Numbered from the stretch's first letter, positions 29,185 to 39,987 are shown. The stretch: 41,531 bases of DNA from Woeseiaceae bacterium (GCA_021773155.1 JAJFKQ010000260.1:1-41531), one strand, 5' to 3'. The notes: a model not told the origin generated them from the letters alone. Program-made: numbers and translations.

Positions 29185-30531
29185 TTAGCGCATCGTTACA
29201 ACTTCTTCCGCGTTGGTCGGATGAATGGCAACGGTATCGTCGAAATCCTTCTTCGTAGCGCCCATACGCATTGCAACCGCGAATCCCTGCAACATCTCGT
29301 CGGCACCGGCACCGAAAACATGGCAACCGATAACACGTTCGTCGTCACCTGCTGTGATCAGCTTCATGACCGAGCGATGTTTGTCCTCACCCAGCGCATA
29401 GAACATCGGCGTAAAACCGGACGTGTAAACCTTAACGTCATCGCCGAACTCTGCAAGCGCCTCATCCTCGGTCATGCCAACCGTGCCAATCGTCGGGTGG
29501 CTGAAAATTACCGTGGGGATCAACTGGTAGTCCAGGTGGCGGCCGTCCATGCCGCCATACAAGCGGTCCGCAAGGCGTCGACCGGCGGCGATGGCAACAG
29601 GGGTCAACGCTGCTCTACCGGTCACATCGCCCAGTGCATAAATGTTGTCTACGTTAGTCGCCTGCAGGTTGTCCGTCGGCACGAAGCCACGCTCGTCCAT
29701 ATTGACGCCGGCTTTGTGGACGTCGAGCGTTGCGGTATTGGGTGATCTTCCTATCGCCCAGACCAGCGTATCGACCGGCCCGAATTCGCGACCATCTTCT
29801 GCCTTGAGCATCAGCCCGTCGTCCGTTTCACGGACCGACGCCGGAACCACGCCCGTATCGAGCCCGATACCGCTTTTCCGCATCGTATTCATGAGCTCAT
29901 TACTGAGCATCTTGTCAAACTCGCGTAGTACGCCGTCCTTACGCACGATGACTTTTGTTTCGCTGCCGAGCCCTGAAAAAATGCCCGCGAGCTCTACGGC
30001 GATGTAACCGCTGCCCGCGATCAAGACACGCCTGGGTTGCTCCTCCAGCTCAAAAAAACCATCAGAGGTAATACCCAGCTCTGCACCCGGAATGTCGGGC
30101 ACCATCGGTTGGCCGCCGGTAGCGATAACAATGCTTTCTGCCTCGTATTGGTCGTCACCCACCATAACCGTATTGGCATCAATAAAGCGCGCGAAGCCCG
30201 CGATGTATGTCACGCCGCGTTTATCCAGGTTGTTGCTGTATATGTTATTCAGTCGTGCGACATAAGCATCACGTCGCGTCTTCAGTGCAGCCCAGTCATG
30301 GCCTTTGACGCTGACGTCATAGCCGTAATCTGTAGCATGGCGCAACTCGTGCGCGTAGTGAGATGCGTACCACATGACTTTCTTTGGGACACAACCAACG
30401 TTGACGCAAGTGCCGCCTAACGATCCGTACTCGGCAACCGCCGCGTTGACTCCATACTCGGCCGCTCGCTGTGCGTGAGCAAGCCCACCGCTACCACCGC
30501 CGATCACCAGCAGATCAAATTTCTCCGACAC
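29185..30531 (-). CDS. gor: Glutathione-disulfide reductase
   Basis: [41 protein letters not shown]-terminal [19 protein letters not shown]. Confidence 0.95.
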   Translation of the reverse strand: MSEKFDLLVIGGGSGGLAHAQRAAEYGVNAAVAEYGSLGGTCVNVGCVPKKVMWYASHYAHELRHATDYGYDVSVKGHDWAALKTRRDAYVARLNNIYSNNLDKRGVTYIAGFARFIDANTVMVGDDQYEAESIVIATGGQPMVPDIPGAELGITSDGFFELEEQPRRVLIAGSGYIAVELAGIFSGLGSETKVIVRKDGVLREFDKMLSNELMNTMRKSGIGLDTGVVPASVRETDDGLMLKAEDGREFGPVDTLVWAIGRSPNTATLDVHKAGVNMDERGFVPTDNLQATNVDNIYALGDVTGRAALTPVAIAAGRRLADRLYGGMDGRHLDYQLIPTVIFSHPTIGTVGMTEDEALAEFGDDVKVYTSGFTPMFYALGEDKHRSVMKLITAGDDERVIGCHVFGAGADEMLQGFAVAMRMGATKKDFDDTVAIHPTNAEEVVTMR

Positions 30532-30622
30532 CTTTTTCTCCCTGTTTTCCCGACGCAGACATAGGTCTGCGTCAGCAACGCTGTGCTAATATGCAGCGCT
30601 TGAAAAGGATATCAAGCGCTCT

Positions 30623-32644
30623 ATGTCCAACCCTCTGCTCGACACATCATCGTTACCCCGGTTTGGTGAAATCAACCCGGACCATGTGTTGCCTGCAATT
30701 CAGCAGCTCATAAGCAGTCATCGCGAGCAACTCAACACCTTACTCGCGCAAAACTCTGATCCGAATTTCAAGTCCCTGGTCGTGCCCATCGAACTGATGG
30801 AACACGAACTCGGTCGCGTCTGGTCACCGGTGACACACCTGCAAAGTGTACTCGGATCACGCGATTGGCGGGAGGCCTTCAAACAAGCCCTGCCCCTGCT
30901 CACCGAGCATGGCACCGAAATATCACAGAATGTTCGCCTGCAGCGCGCCTACGCTGGCGTTGGTGATTCACTCGCGGCCGACGCATGCGAATCACATCGT
31001 AGCGCCGTCGACCATGCACTACGTGATTTTCATCTTGCGGGCGTAGACCTGCCTGAAGCCGACAAGAATCGTTTCAAGGAAATCATGCAGGAACTTGCCG
31101 CGATTCAGGCGAGCTTCGAACACAATGTGCAGGACGCGATGGACGCCTGGTCGCTGCACATTGAAAGCGCCGATGATCTGGTCGGCATCCCGCAGCAAAC
31201 GCTGGACAGGGCGGCTGACGACGCGGCAGATAGGCAACTCGGCGGCTGGCTCTTGCTGCTCAATTATCCAACTTATGACGCGATCATGACGCATGCCCAT
31301 GATCGGCAGTTACGCGAAAAACTGTATCGCGCCTGGTCCACGCGCGGCTCCGATCAGGGTGACAATCCGGAGTGGGACAACAGCGACAATATCGAGAGGA
31401 TATTGGCGCTACGTCATGAGGCCGCAAATCTCGTCGGCTTTGATAATTATGCGGAGTACTCTCTGGCCACAAAGATGGCGAACTCCAACGACGAGGTGCT
31501 CGATTTTCTGCGGGAACTCGCCGCTCGCTCGCGTGATGCGGCCGAGCAGGAGCTTTCCGATCTGCAGGAATTTTCCGAGATGGAGCTTGCGCCCTGGGAC
31601 ATAACGTTCTGGTTGGAAAAATACAAACAGGCCAAGTTCTCCGTGTCCAACGAAGAATTGCGCCAGTACTTCCCGGCCAAGACAGTCATCAGTGGCCTGT
31701 TTGCTCTCGCCGCTAAACTCTATGACGTCAGCCTGGAGCAGGGGCATGATATCGCGGTCTGGCATCAGGACGCTCGTTATTTCTCTGTTAAGAATTCGGC
31801 AGGTGAGGTCATTGGTGGGTTTTACACAGACATTTATGCGCGCAATGGCAAACGCAGCGGCGCATGGATCGACGAATGCATTGGTCGGCAGCATCTGAAT
31901 GGCAAGACAGAGTTGCCCGTCGGTTACCTGGTTTGCAACTTTCCACCGCTGGATGACACGGGACTTTCTCTGCTAACACACGACGATGCCGTAACCTTGT
32001 TTCACGAGTTCGGCCACATGTTGCACCACTTGTTAACGCGCATCGATATACCGAGCGTTTCGGGCATCAACGGTGTGCCTTGGGATGCAGTCGAACTACC
32101 AAGTCAGTTCATGGAGAACTTTGCATGGAGTTACGAGGTTCTCAGTGAATGTTCCTCGCATGTCAAAACCGGCGAGCCCTTGCCGCGGGAAATGTTCGAC
32201 AAACTCGAGCAGACCCGTACCACCGGGGCCGGACTTGCGATGCTGCGCCAACTGGAACTGGGGATGTTTGATTTCCGCCTGCATGCGGAATACCAACCGG
32301 ACAACCCGATAACAGCGCTGCAGATGCTTGATGACGTTCGTAAGGAAGTTTCACTATTGAAGCATCCAGAGTACAACCGCCTGCCACACGCGTTCTCACA
32401 TATTTTCGCGGGCGGCTATGCCGCGGGATACTACAGCTATAAATGGGCCGAGGTGCTCGCCGCCGATGCGTTCTCTGCTTTCCAGGAAGTAGGTATTTTT
32501 GATCTCGAAACAGCGCAACGATTCCGCCATGAAATCCTCGAGGTTGGTGGTAGCCGCGACATCATGGACGCCTACATCGCATTTCGCGGTCGCAAACCAA
32601 CGATCGACGCACTGTTGCGCCAGGACGGCATTCAAGCGGAATGA
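30623..32644 (+). CDS. prlC: Oligopeptidase A (M3 metallopeptidase)
   Basis: LFHEFGHMLHHLLTRIDIPSVSGINGVPWDAVELPSQFMENFAW zinc site and M3A signature. Confidence 0.95.
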   Translation: MSNPLLDTSSLPRFGEINPDHVLPAIQQLISSHREQLNTLLAQNSDPNFKSLVVPIELMEHELGRVWSPVTHLQSVLGSRDWREAFKQALPLLTEHGTEISQNVRLQRAYAGVGDSLAADACESHRSAVDHALRDFHLAGVDLPEADKNRFKEIMQELAAIQASFEHNVQDAMDAWSLHIESADDLVGIPQQTLDRAADDAADRQLGGWLLLLNYPTYDAIMTHAHDRQLREKLYRAWSTRGSDQGDNPEWDNSDNIERILALRHEAANLVGFDNYAEYSLATKMANSNDEVLDFLRELAARSRDAAEQELSDLQEFSEMELAPWDITFWLEKYKQAKFSVSNEELRQYFPAKTVISGLFALAAKLYDVSLEQGHDIAVWHQDARYFSVKNSAGEVIGGFYTDIYARNGKRSGAWIDECIGRQHLNGKTELPVGYLVCNFPPLDDTGLSLLTHDDAVTLFHEFGHMLHHLLTRIDIPSVSGINGVPWDAVELPSQFMENFAWSYEVLSECSSHVKTGEPLPREMFDKLEQTRTTGAGLAMLRQLELGMFDFRLHAEYQPDNPITALQMLDDVRKEVSLLKHPEYNRLPHAFSHIFAGGYAAGYYSYKWAEVLAADAFSAFQEVGIFDLETAQRFRHEILEVGGSRDIMDAYIAFRGRKPTIDALLRQDGIQAE

Positions 32645-33408
32645 AAATTGCCACCTGGAACGTGAACTCGATGAACGTGCGTCAACCGCATGTTATCGAG
32701 TGGCTGCAGACCCACGAGCCCGAGGTATTGGTCTTACAGGAAATAAAGCAGGTGACCGAGAAGTTTCCCGCCGACAAATTGCAGGCGATGGGCTATCACT
32801 CCATTGTCAGCGGTCAAAAAACTTACAATGGCGTTGCTGTAATCAGCAAGATACCGGCGACCGATCCGGTTACTGATTTTCCGGATCTCGATGACCCGCA
32901 ACGACGTATTCTCGCAAGCACTATCAACGGCGTACGCGTCGTCGATCTTTACGTTCCGAACGGCTCGGAAGTCGGCTCGGAAAAATACGAATACAAGCTC
33001 GGCTGGTTAGCATCGTTACGACAATTTCTCGAAGCGGAAATGAGAGTGCACGAAAAACTTGTCGTTCTCGGCGACTTCAACATCGCGCCGGCGGATGAGG
33101 ACGTACATGATCCCGAGGGATGGGGTGAAGCCATTCTTTGCAGTCCAAAAGAACGCAAAGCGCTGCGTGATCTGACTGATCTTGGCTTGACTGACGTATT
33201 TCGAAAGTTCGAGCATCCCGAGAAAACGTTTAGTTGGTGGGACTATCGTGCAGCGGGTTTTCGCCGCAACGCCGGCTTGAGAATCGATCTTATACTGACC
33301 AGCGATGCGATGACGAAGCGCTGTACTTCGTGTTATGTCGACAAGGAACCGAGAGCCTGGGAGCGACCATCCGATCATGCTCCGGTCGTCGCAGAATTCG
33401 ATGTGTGA
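32641..33408 (+). CDS. xthA: Exodeoxyribonuclease III
   Basis: MKIATWNVNSMNVRQPHVIEWL, LVLQEIKQ, VVLGDFNIAPADEDVHDP, RIDLILTS, SDHAPVVAEF; ATGA overlap with prlC. Confidence 0.95.
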   Translation: MKIATWNVNSMNVRQPHVIEWLQTHEPEVLVLQEIKQVTEKFPADKLQAMGYHSIVSGQKTYNGVAVISKIPATDPVTDFPDLDDPQRRILASTINGVRVVDLYVPNGSEVGSEKYEYKLGWLASLRQFLEAEMRVHEKLVVLGDFNIAPADEDVHDPEGWGEAILCSPKERKALRDLTDLGLTDVFRKFEHPEKTFSWWDYRAAGFRRNAGLRIDLILTSDAMTKRCTSCYVDKEPRAWERPSDHAPVVAEFDV

Positions 33409-33510
33409 TCTCCCTCTCTACACCATGCCTGCATGTAACATATTCCGCAGAATCGACCTGTGACGTGGGTATCTGCGGTGTATGATGAAAACAAAAAAGT
33501 GCAGAGAGTG

Positions 33511-34548
33511 ATGTCTCAGGATCGGCGCAATAATTACGACGTAACCAACACCGTACAGGTCAGTAGCTCTGCCTCCGTGCGCAATGCTGTGCAAGAGCTA
33601 TTTTCAGAAACATTTCCCGGCATGTCATACGACAAGTTGTGGCTCGCTTTTTACGATTTTGAACGATTATTCGCTGGTCGTTATCCGGATTACGCGGGCT
33701 GCGACACAACCTATCACGACATGCAGCACACGCTGGATATGACGCTGGCTGTCGCTCGCCTGATCGTTGGCTACGAGCGCAGTGCGGAGCCGCCCGATCG
33801 CCTTGGTGCGAATCGTGCGCAGATGGCCATTGTGACATCACTATTTCACGACTCCGGTTATATTCGCCACGAAGTGCGAGACAAGGAGTTTTCGAACGGC
33901 GCGGAATTCACGCTTTACCATGTTTCACGCAGCGCTGATTTCCTGCGTCGCTACCTGCCGAGCCTTGGTATGGCGCGCGACGTCGGCGTGAGCAGCATGA
34001 TTGTTCACTTCACCGGTTACGAACTCGATCTCGACGAGATAGAGCTCGACGATCCACGCGACATTATCTGTGGACATTTGATCGGTACAGCCGATCTGAT
34101 TGCGCAAATGGCTGATCGTTGTTATCTGGAGAAGTGCCACGACCAGCTTTACAAGGAGTTCGTCGTTGGTGGCGTTGCTATCGAGAATGCAAAACCGGGC
34201 GAATACATGGTGCGCTACAAATCCGGCAAGGACCTCCTCAGAAAAACACCCGCCTTCTATCAGCAGGTCACACGAGACCGCCTGAACTCCAAATTCAATC
34301 GTGCCTATCGCTACGCAGAAGTCCTGTACTCGGGACAGAACCCGTACATTGATGCCATCAGGCACAACATTACGCACCTCGTTCGAATTCTGGAGACAAA
34401 CGACTGGTCGTTATTGCGTCGCGAACCAGCTTATTTCCTTGGTATTGCGAACGCCGTCCAGGATATCGAACAACTGGTTGCGACACAGCTGGCCTCTTTA
34501 ACAGGTAAGGGCATCAAGAGTGATGGTCCGTTACTTATGCCCGGCTGA
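33511..34548 (+). CDS. HD-domain phosphohydrolase-like protein
   Basis: YHDMQHTLDMTLAVARLIVG...AIVTSLFHDSGYIRHE; probable start MSQDRRNNYD within the ORF from 33460. Confidence 0.7.
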   Translation: MSQDRRNNYDVTNTVQVSSSASVRNAVQELFSETFPGMSYDKLWLAFYDFERLFAGRYPDYAGCDTTYHDMQHTLDMTLAVARLIVGYERSAEPPDRLGANRAQMAIVTSLFHDSGYIRHEVRDKEFSNGAEFTLYHVSRSADFLRRYLPSLGMARDVGVSSMIVHFTGYELDLDEIELDDPRDIICGHLIGTADLIAQMADRCYLEKCHDQLYKEFVVGGVAIENAKPGEYMVRYKSGKDLLRKTPAFYQQVTRDRLNSKFNRAYRYAEVLYSGQNPYIDAIRHNITHLVRILETNDWSLLRREPAYFLGIANAVQDIEQLVATQLASLTGKGIKSDGPLLMPG

Positions 34549-34559
34549 CCGCGCCCGCA

Positions 34560-35114
34560 TCAGTCACGCTCTTGCTCCTCACGCCATAATCTCAAGGCCT
34601 GATACTCAGATCTCGATAGTCGCCGGTTTGCGTAAAAAGCAGCCAGCACTGCCGCGACAGCAGCATAAAACACGTCCGCAACTGTCAGGCGCTCGTCGAA
34701 ATAAACTGGCCAGGTCATGCTGGTCACGGCCCGCAATACATCCAGTGTCCCAGTTCCAAATCCTTCCGCGGTCACCGACGCTGCAACAACAATATTTGCT
34801 ATCAACGAACCGGCAACGGCCATTACTGCGGCAATGAGCGGAAAGCGCCAATCGGCACCTCTTCCCGCTAATCGAGTGCTGTGCCCTAGCAAGAATCCAA
34901 GCACGACCGTGAACCACGGAAACACACGATTGCTGAGCTCGGAGAGCGTAATCCAGAAAATGCTGAAAACAATTATGACGATGAGCCCCGCAACAACGGC
35001 GTTACGTACCGACTGTGCGTTGACGAGTCGTTTGCCGTCAGCAGACGTTACTTCCGTCGGCTTGCCGCTACCGTGTTTCTTTCGTAGTCGTAGTGGGTTT
35101 TGTGCGTCACTCAT
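34560..35114 (-). CDS. Hypothetical multi-TM membrane protein
   Basis: 184 aa, charged N-terminus then about four hydrophobic segments; no recognised family. Confidence 0.65.
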   Translation of the reverse strand: MSDAQNPLRLRKKHGSGKPTEVTSADGKRLVNAQSVRNAVVAGLIVIIVFSIFWITLSELSNRVFPWFTVVLGFLLGHSTRLAGRGADWRFPLIAAVMAVAGSLIANIVVAASVTAEGFGTGTLDVLRAVTSMTWPVYFDERLTVADVFYAAVAAVLAAFYANRRLSRSEYQALRLWREEQERD

Positions 35115-35155
35115 TCGTGGAATCTTATCGTGAATGGCGATAAAAGGTCATTCCC

Positions 35156-35773
35156 TTAGACTGCTTGCCACCAGCTATACAGAAATTCCTGAGCGGCTCC
35201 CGTTGGCGTGCAGTGCTCCTCGAGCTCGTTCGCACGCATACGGAAGTCCGGTTCAAGCAACGCCTTCAGCATTTCGACGGAGTAGCGCTGAACCTCCAGA
35301 CTGCTGCAGCGCACAGGGCCCTCCTCGCCGAAGGTCGCCAGCAGGAAATGGCCTCGAGATTGAAGGGGTTTTCGCAGAACATCAAGATAACGATCCCGAT
35401 CAGCCGCGTCGGTTAAGAAGTGAAATACAGCACGATCGTGCCAAACGGCATAGGAGCGTGACGGCTCAAACTCTGTGACATCGGATTCAATCCACTTCGC
35501 TTGAGTGGCCGCGGTTCCGAGCCGAGTATGGGCTTGTGTAAATGCGCTGGACGCAATATCCAGAACACTTACGTCCTGATAACCAGCATCGAGTAACTTG
35601 TCTACAAGGGTCGATGCGCCACCACCCACATCCAGAACCGGAGCTTGTAGCGATACCTCAGTCAAGCGAATCAACTCCAGCGATTTCGCCGGAACTGGTT
35701 GGTACCAAGAGACGTCCGCCGAATCCTTGGTTGTGTAGACGTGTTCCCAGTGCGATTTTCGGGAAGTGTTCAT
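35156..35773 (-). CDS. Class I SAM-dependent methyltransferase
   Basis: APVLDVGGGASTLVDKLLDAGYQDVSVLDIASSAF; WHDRAVFHFLTDAADRDRYL. Confidence 0.88.
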   Translation of the reverse strand: MNTSRKSHWEHVYTTKDSADVSWYQPVPAKSLELIRLTEVSLQAPVLDVGGGASTLVDKLLDAGYQDVSVLDIASSAFTQAHTRLGTAATQAKWIESDVTEFEPSRSYAVWHDRAVFHFLTDAADRDRYLDVLRKPLQSRGHFLLATFGEEGPVRCSSLEVQRYSVEMLKALLEPDFRMRANELEEHCTPTGAAQEFLYSWWQAV

Positions 35774-35878
35774 AGGGGCTCCTTTTACGAAGACGACGGA
35801 AGGTAAATAAAAAGGTTTGATCCGCTTTGCATTACCATTATCGCGACGCTATTTGCCCAGTGCGCGCTCGCTGAAGCC

Positions 35879-35979
35879 GTTTAACGTCTAAGCTAACTTG
35901 ATCTCAGCTTATGGCGCGGTTCTTGCGGATGGAAGAGGCATGACAGAAGCCAGAGTGCAAGTGCAGTGCAGTGTTAGGC
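35879..35979 (-). repeat. Candidate integron attC-like site (101 bp)
   Basis: Minus strand GCCTAAC-N10-ACTTG...CAAGT-N10-GTTAAAC: termini fit RYYYAAC/GTTRRRY. The antitoxin stop codon TAA lies in GCCTAAC, and the R' half is repeated at 36471-36492. Confidence 0.4.
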
Positions 35980-36237
35980 TGCAGATTCGACTGAGACATC
36001 CCACCCCGGAAAAAGTAACACCGATGGGTGACAACGTAATGCCCTGGCAAGGGTCTTAGCTCTTTCGACACCAAGACTAACTCGGTCATTCTCAATCGCC
36101 GAAATAGTAGATTGGGGAATACCGCAGGACTCGGCCAACTCATTCTGACTCAATTCCTGGAGCTCCCTAAGGATGCGAACGGATTCGCCGATTGATACCT
36201 CGACATGACGTTTCGCGAGTTTAAAATCCTTCATCAC
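35974..36237 (-). CDS. XRE-family HTH antitoxin (HigA/RelB-type)
   Basis: SVRILRELQELSQNELAESCGIPQSTISAIENDRVSLGVERAKTLARAL; overlaps the upstream RelE-like ORF. Confidence 0.88.
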   Translation of the reverse strand: MMKDFKLAKRHVEVSIGESVRILRELQELSQNELAESCGIPQSTISAIENDRVSLGVERAKTLARALRCHPSVLLFPGWDVSVESAA

Positions 36238-36425
36238 TATTTCCTCCTATAGTCGTGCACTGTTAGCTCAACAACGAGCACGAATAGTTTCTCCTTCTCA
36301 ACGCGATAAATGACCCGGTACTGTCCACCAAGCCGGGAAGAACGGTGACCTTTCCATTCGCCCCTAAGTGGTTCGTCATTGAACCCCCGAATTAGGCGAA
36401 GCCCGTTGGGCCCGGAGATCTGCAC
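36237..36425 (-). pseudogene. RelE/HigB-type toxin, probably N-terminally truncated
   Basis: GLRLIRGFNDEPLRGEWKGHRSSRLGGQYRVIYRVEKEKLFVLVVELTVHDY. Coding similarity continues upstream (GHNPDVLKRYEKWKDIV) without a start codon, up to an in-frame TAG inside the repeat at 36471-36492. Confidence 0.6.
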
Positions 36426-36470
36426 AATGTCCTTCCACTTCTCGTATCGCTTGAGAACATCCGGATTGTG

Positions 36471-36492
36471 GCCTAACGTCTAAGCTAACTTG
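36471..36492. repeat. Second copy of the 22-nt repeat flanking the toxin/antitoxin pair
   Basis: GCCTAACGTCTAAGCTAACTTG; first copy GTTTAACGTCTAAGCTAACTTG at 35879-35900 (20/22 identical). Confidence 0.9.
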
Positions 36493-36686
36493 TTGCCGGA
36501 AGAAAGCATGCGCGTCACACGGAAAATCCAAGGGTAGGATCCTGAGCTATCGCAAATCATAGGTGTCGGTAAGATACAACGATAGCCGGCGACCCCATCA
36601 TTCACATACATCGGGCCTGTCTCGTGCGATCAAGGCGGCTAATGCTGTCCGGAGCCCTTTGGACATCTGACTTCGCCGATAGCATG

Positions 36687-38519
36687 TTATTCGACCGTGA
36701 CGCTCTTAGCCAGATTTCTCGGTTGATCCACATCCGTGCCCTTCAATACCGCCACGTGATACGCGAGCAGTTGCAGCGGAATCGTATACAGAATCGGCGC
36801 CTGGAAATCCTGAATCGGCGCTGGCATGCGCATGGTGTGAGTTCCCTGACGATCACCGAGCTGAACGCGCGGATCTGCAAACACATATAACTCACCGCCA
36901 CGTGCGCGAACTTCCTGAAGATTGCTCTTTAATTTTTCGAGCAACTCGTCATCAGGTGCAACAGCAATTACTGGCATGTCCTCATCAACGAGTGCCAGTG
37001 GTCCGTGCTTTAGTTCACCTGCCGCATACGCTTCGGCATGGATGTAGGAAATTTCCTTCAGCTTTAGCGCGCCCTCCATTGCGACCGGGTTTTGAACGCC
37101 GCGCCCGAGGAATAGTGCGTGATGCTTGTCGGCAAAATGTACGGCTAAGGCCTCGATAGACGCGTCCATCGCCAGAACCTGTTCGATCAAGCCTGGTAGT
37201 TCTGCTAACTGTGCGACGAGCGCACGTTCCTGTTTTTCTTTCAGGCCGGCACGACGGGCCAGAGCAATTGTCAGTAACGCCAGCGCTGCGAGCTGCGTCG
37301 TGAACGCCTTGGTTGAAGCGACACCAATTTCGGGGCCGGCGTTCGTCATCATTGTCAGCTCCGACTCACGCACCATTGAGCTCTCGGGCGCATTGCAGAT
37401 CGTCAGCGTTGAGACGTAGCCCATCTCTTTCGCAGCCCGTAATGCGGCGAGCGTGTCGGCCGTCTCGCCCGACTGGCTAATGGTGACAAACAGCGTTCCC
37501 TCTGGAACAACCGGTGATCGATAGCGGTACTCACTCGCGATCTCTACTGTGCAAGGCAGTCTGCAAAGTTGCTCGATCCAGTACCTTGCAACGAGGCCCG
37601 CATGATAGCTCGTGCCGCAAGCCACGATATGTACGCCTTTTGCTGCGTCCAACACATCATTGGCTTTTGGCCCGAATGCCGCATCCAGGACTTTACCGTT
37701 TGCGATGCGCTCATTCAGTGTGCGAGCAACCGCCTGCGCCTGCTCATGAATCTCTTTTTGCATGAAATGTCGGAAGCTGCCGCGCTCCGCCGCATCTGCC
37801 GTGAGCTCACTTTCCTTCACTGGGCGCTCGACGACCGCGCCGCTTTCGTCCCAGATCGTTACCTTGGTGCGTTCGACCTTGGCTACATCGCCCTCATCAA
37901 GAAACATGAAGCTTCGTGTCACCGGTAACAACGCAGCAACATCCGAGGCAACGAAGTTTTCATCAATGCCGAGACCAATGACAACCGGACAACCCTGTCG
38001 AGCTAACACCAGCGTCTCCGCATCGTCGGCGCTCATTACCACCAGCGCGTACGCGCCTTCAAGTTCTGCGACCGTAGCGGTAACTGCGGCCACAAGGTCG
38101 TCGGTGCTCTTGCGGTGATGGTGAATTCGGTGTGCAACGACTTCGGTGTCTGTGTCCGACGTGAACTCGTAACCCTTGCGCTTAAGGTCGTTACGCAGCT
38201 CTTCGTAGTTTTCGATGATTCCATTGTGGACGATCGCAATATCAGCGGCCGAGGTATGCGGGTGAGCATTGGCTTCGTTGGGAGTTCCGTGGGTAGCCCA
38301 ACGAGTGTGTGAAATACCGGTAACGCCTCTGATCGGATTCTCATCGAGCGCGTCCTGTAGCTCCTGCACCTTTCCAAGTCGGCGTAGACGGGTGATTCCT
38401 TTGTCACTCTGCACGGCAACACCCGCAGAATCATAGCCACGATATTCGAGTCGCCTTAGTCCTTCCATAAGAATGGGAACTACGTTTCTTTCGGCGACAG
38501 CGCCGACGATTCCGCACAT
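36687..38519 (-). CDS. glmS: Glutamine-fructose-6-phosphate aminotransferase
   Basis: [50 protein letters not shown]-terminal [13 protein letters not shown]. Confidence 0.97.
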   Translation of the reverse strand: MCGIVGAVAERNVVPILMEGLRRLEYRGYDSAGVAVQSDKGITRLRRLGKVQELQDALDENPIRGVTGISHTRWATHGTPNEANAHPHTSAADIAIVHNGIIENYEELRNDLKRKGYEFTSDTDTEVVAHRIHHHRKSTDDLVAAVTATVAELEGAYALVVMSADDAETLVLARQGCPVVIGLGIDENFVASDVAALLPVTRSFMFLDEGDVAKVERTKVTIWDESGAVVERPVKESELTADAAERGSFRHFMQKEIHEQAQAVARTLNERIANGKVLDAAFGPKANDVLDAAKGVHIVACGTSYHAGLVARYWIEQLCRLPCTVEIASEYRYRSPVVPEGTLFVTISQSGETADTLAALRAAKEMGYVSTLTICNAPESSMVRESELTMMTNAGPEIGVASTKAFTTQLAALALLTIALARRAGLKEKQERALVAQLAELPGLIEQVLAMDASIEALAVHFADKHHALFLGRGVQNPVAMEGALKLKEISYIHAEAYAAGELKHGPLALVDEDMPVIAVAPDDELLEKLKSNLQEVRARGGELYVFADPRVQLGDRQGTHTMRMPAPIQDFQAPILYTIPLQLLAYHVAVLKGTDVDQPRNLAKSVTVE

Positions 38520-39896
38520 TTATTTTGTATCCTTATTTACAGGTTTTGCCCAGCCTTCAATGCTCTTTTGCTTGCTGCGCTCCAGGGTCAGGCTGTCGCC
38601 GGGCGCTCTTCGCGTGATTGTCGAGCCGGCCCCAATCGTTGCGCCGGCACCGATCTCGACCGGCGCTACCAACTCAACACCGGAACCGATAAACGCGCCA
38701 TCTCCGATTTTCGTTTTATGTTTGTTCGCGCCATCATAGTTACACGTGATCGTTCCGGCGCCGACGTTCACACCAGCTCCAATCTCCGCGTCACCGATGT
38801 AAGTCAGGTGATTCACTTTGCTGCCGTCGGCAACTGTGCTCTTCTTTATCTCGACGAAGTTGCCGACCTTCACATTGTCGGCTAGTTCTGCGCCCGGTCG
38901 CAGTCTCGCAAACGGCCCGATCTCGCAATTAGCTCCGGTCGTCGCGCCTTCTATATGGCAGTTGCTGTGGACCATTGTGCTCGCACCAAGCTTGCTTTCA
39001 CGAATCAAATTATTGGATTCGATCTTTGTGCCGTCTCCCAGCTCAACATCGCCTTCGAACACCGCATTGACGTCGATGAAAACGTCTTTGCCGCACTTCA
39101 AGGTGCCACGAATATCGACGCGCGCGGGATCTGCAAACCCAACGCCTTCCTGCATCAGCTCATCAACCAGTCGCGCCTGCAACGCGCGCTCTGCTTCTGC
39201 CAGTTGTTTCTTGTCGTTGATACCCATTACCTCCATGCTGCTGTCAGCCTTGATGCCGTGCACTTTAACGTTATCGGCAACCGCCAGAGCGATTACGTCG
39301 GTCAGATAATACTCGCCTTGTGAGTTGTTGTTGCCAAGGTTTGCCAGCCAGCTCTTGAGCTTGTCGCCCGGACACAAGATTACTCCGGTGTTGATTTCAC
39401 GAATGCGACATTGGTCGTCACTCGCATCTTTTTGCTCGACGATATATTGCACGCTGTCGTTTGCTCGAACGATACGGCCATAACCTGTCGGATCATCCAT
39501 GTCGACGGTGAGGACAGCCATTTCGCCTGCTGGTGTCTCTGCCAACAACCGCTCCAGCGTAGCTGGCATCAGCAATGGCACATCGCCCGCAAGAATCAGC
39601 ACTCGATTCTCATCCGGTGTTTCCGGCATCGCCCGCTGCACAGCATGCCCGGTCCCTAGCTGCTCGGCCTGCAGTGCCCAACGAATATCCGGCTCGGGAA
39701 GCTCCGCTTGCACGTCCTCGGCGCCATGGCCATAAACCACGCAGACGTCATCTGCCGCCAGTGCTCTTGAGCACGCCAGAACGTGCGCCAGCAAAGGCTT
39801 TCCAGCCAGCGGCTGTAAGACTTTCGGCAGGTCGGAACGCATTCGCGTTCCCTGTCCGGCAGCCAGAATAATGATGCTCAGGCCCAAGCAAATCAC
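38520..39896 (-). CDS. glmU: Bifunctional UDP-GlcNAc pyrophosphorylase/GlcN-1-P acetyltransferase
   Basis: IIILAAGQGTRMRSDLPKVLQPLAGKPLLAHVL; hexapeptide repeats GNFVEIKKSTVADGSKVNHLTYIGDAEIGAGVNVGAGTITCNYDGANKHKT. Confidence 0.97.
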   Translation of the reverse strand: MICLGLSIIILAAGQGTRMRSDLPKVLQPLAGKPLLAHVLACSRALAADDVCVVYGHGAEDVQAELPEPDIRWALQAEQLGTGHAVQRAMPETPDENRVLILAGDVPLLMPATLERLLAETPAGEMAVLTVDMDDPTGYGRIVRANDSVQYIVEQKDASDDQCRIREINTGVILCPGDKLKSWLANLGNNNSQGEYYLTDVIALAVADNVKVHGIKADSSMEVMGINDKKQLAEAERALQARLVDELMQEGVGFADPARVDIRGTLKCGKDVFIDVNAVFEGDVELGDGTKIESNNLIRESKLGASTMVHSNCHIEGATTGANCEIGPFARLRPGAELADNVKVGNFVEIKKSTVADGSKVNHLTYIGDAEIGAGVNVGAGTITCNYDGANKHKTKIGDGAFIGSGVELVAPVEIGAGATIGAGSTITRRAPGDSLTLERSKQKSIEGWAKPVNKDTK

Positions 39897-39987
39897 TCCA
39901 TAAATCGTAGCCTGCGCATCATACAGGATGTTCGATATTGCGAACTTGCTTCAGGTCTCGTTAACAATGGTAGCGTATGCTGCAACG

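Noticed and set aside
36480-36650. Complete attC site upstream of the toxin
   Set aside because: Only the repeated half (GCCTAACGTCTAAGCTAACTTG) is present; no matching GTTRRRY with complementary inner box could be found nearby.
36480-36690. Tn7-like transposon end downstream of glmS
   Set aside because: No TGTGGG-type end sequence or tns-like gene seen; only the target neighbourhood is suggestive.
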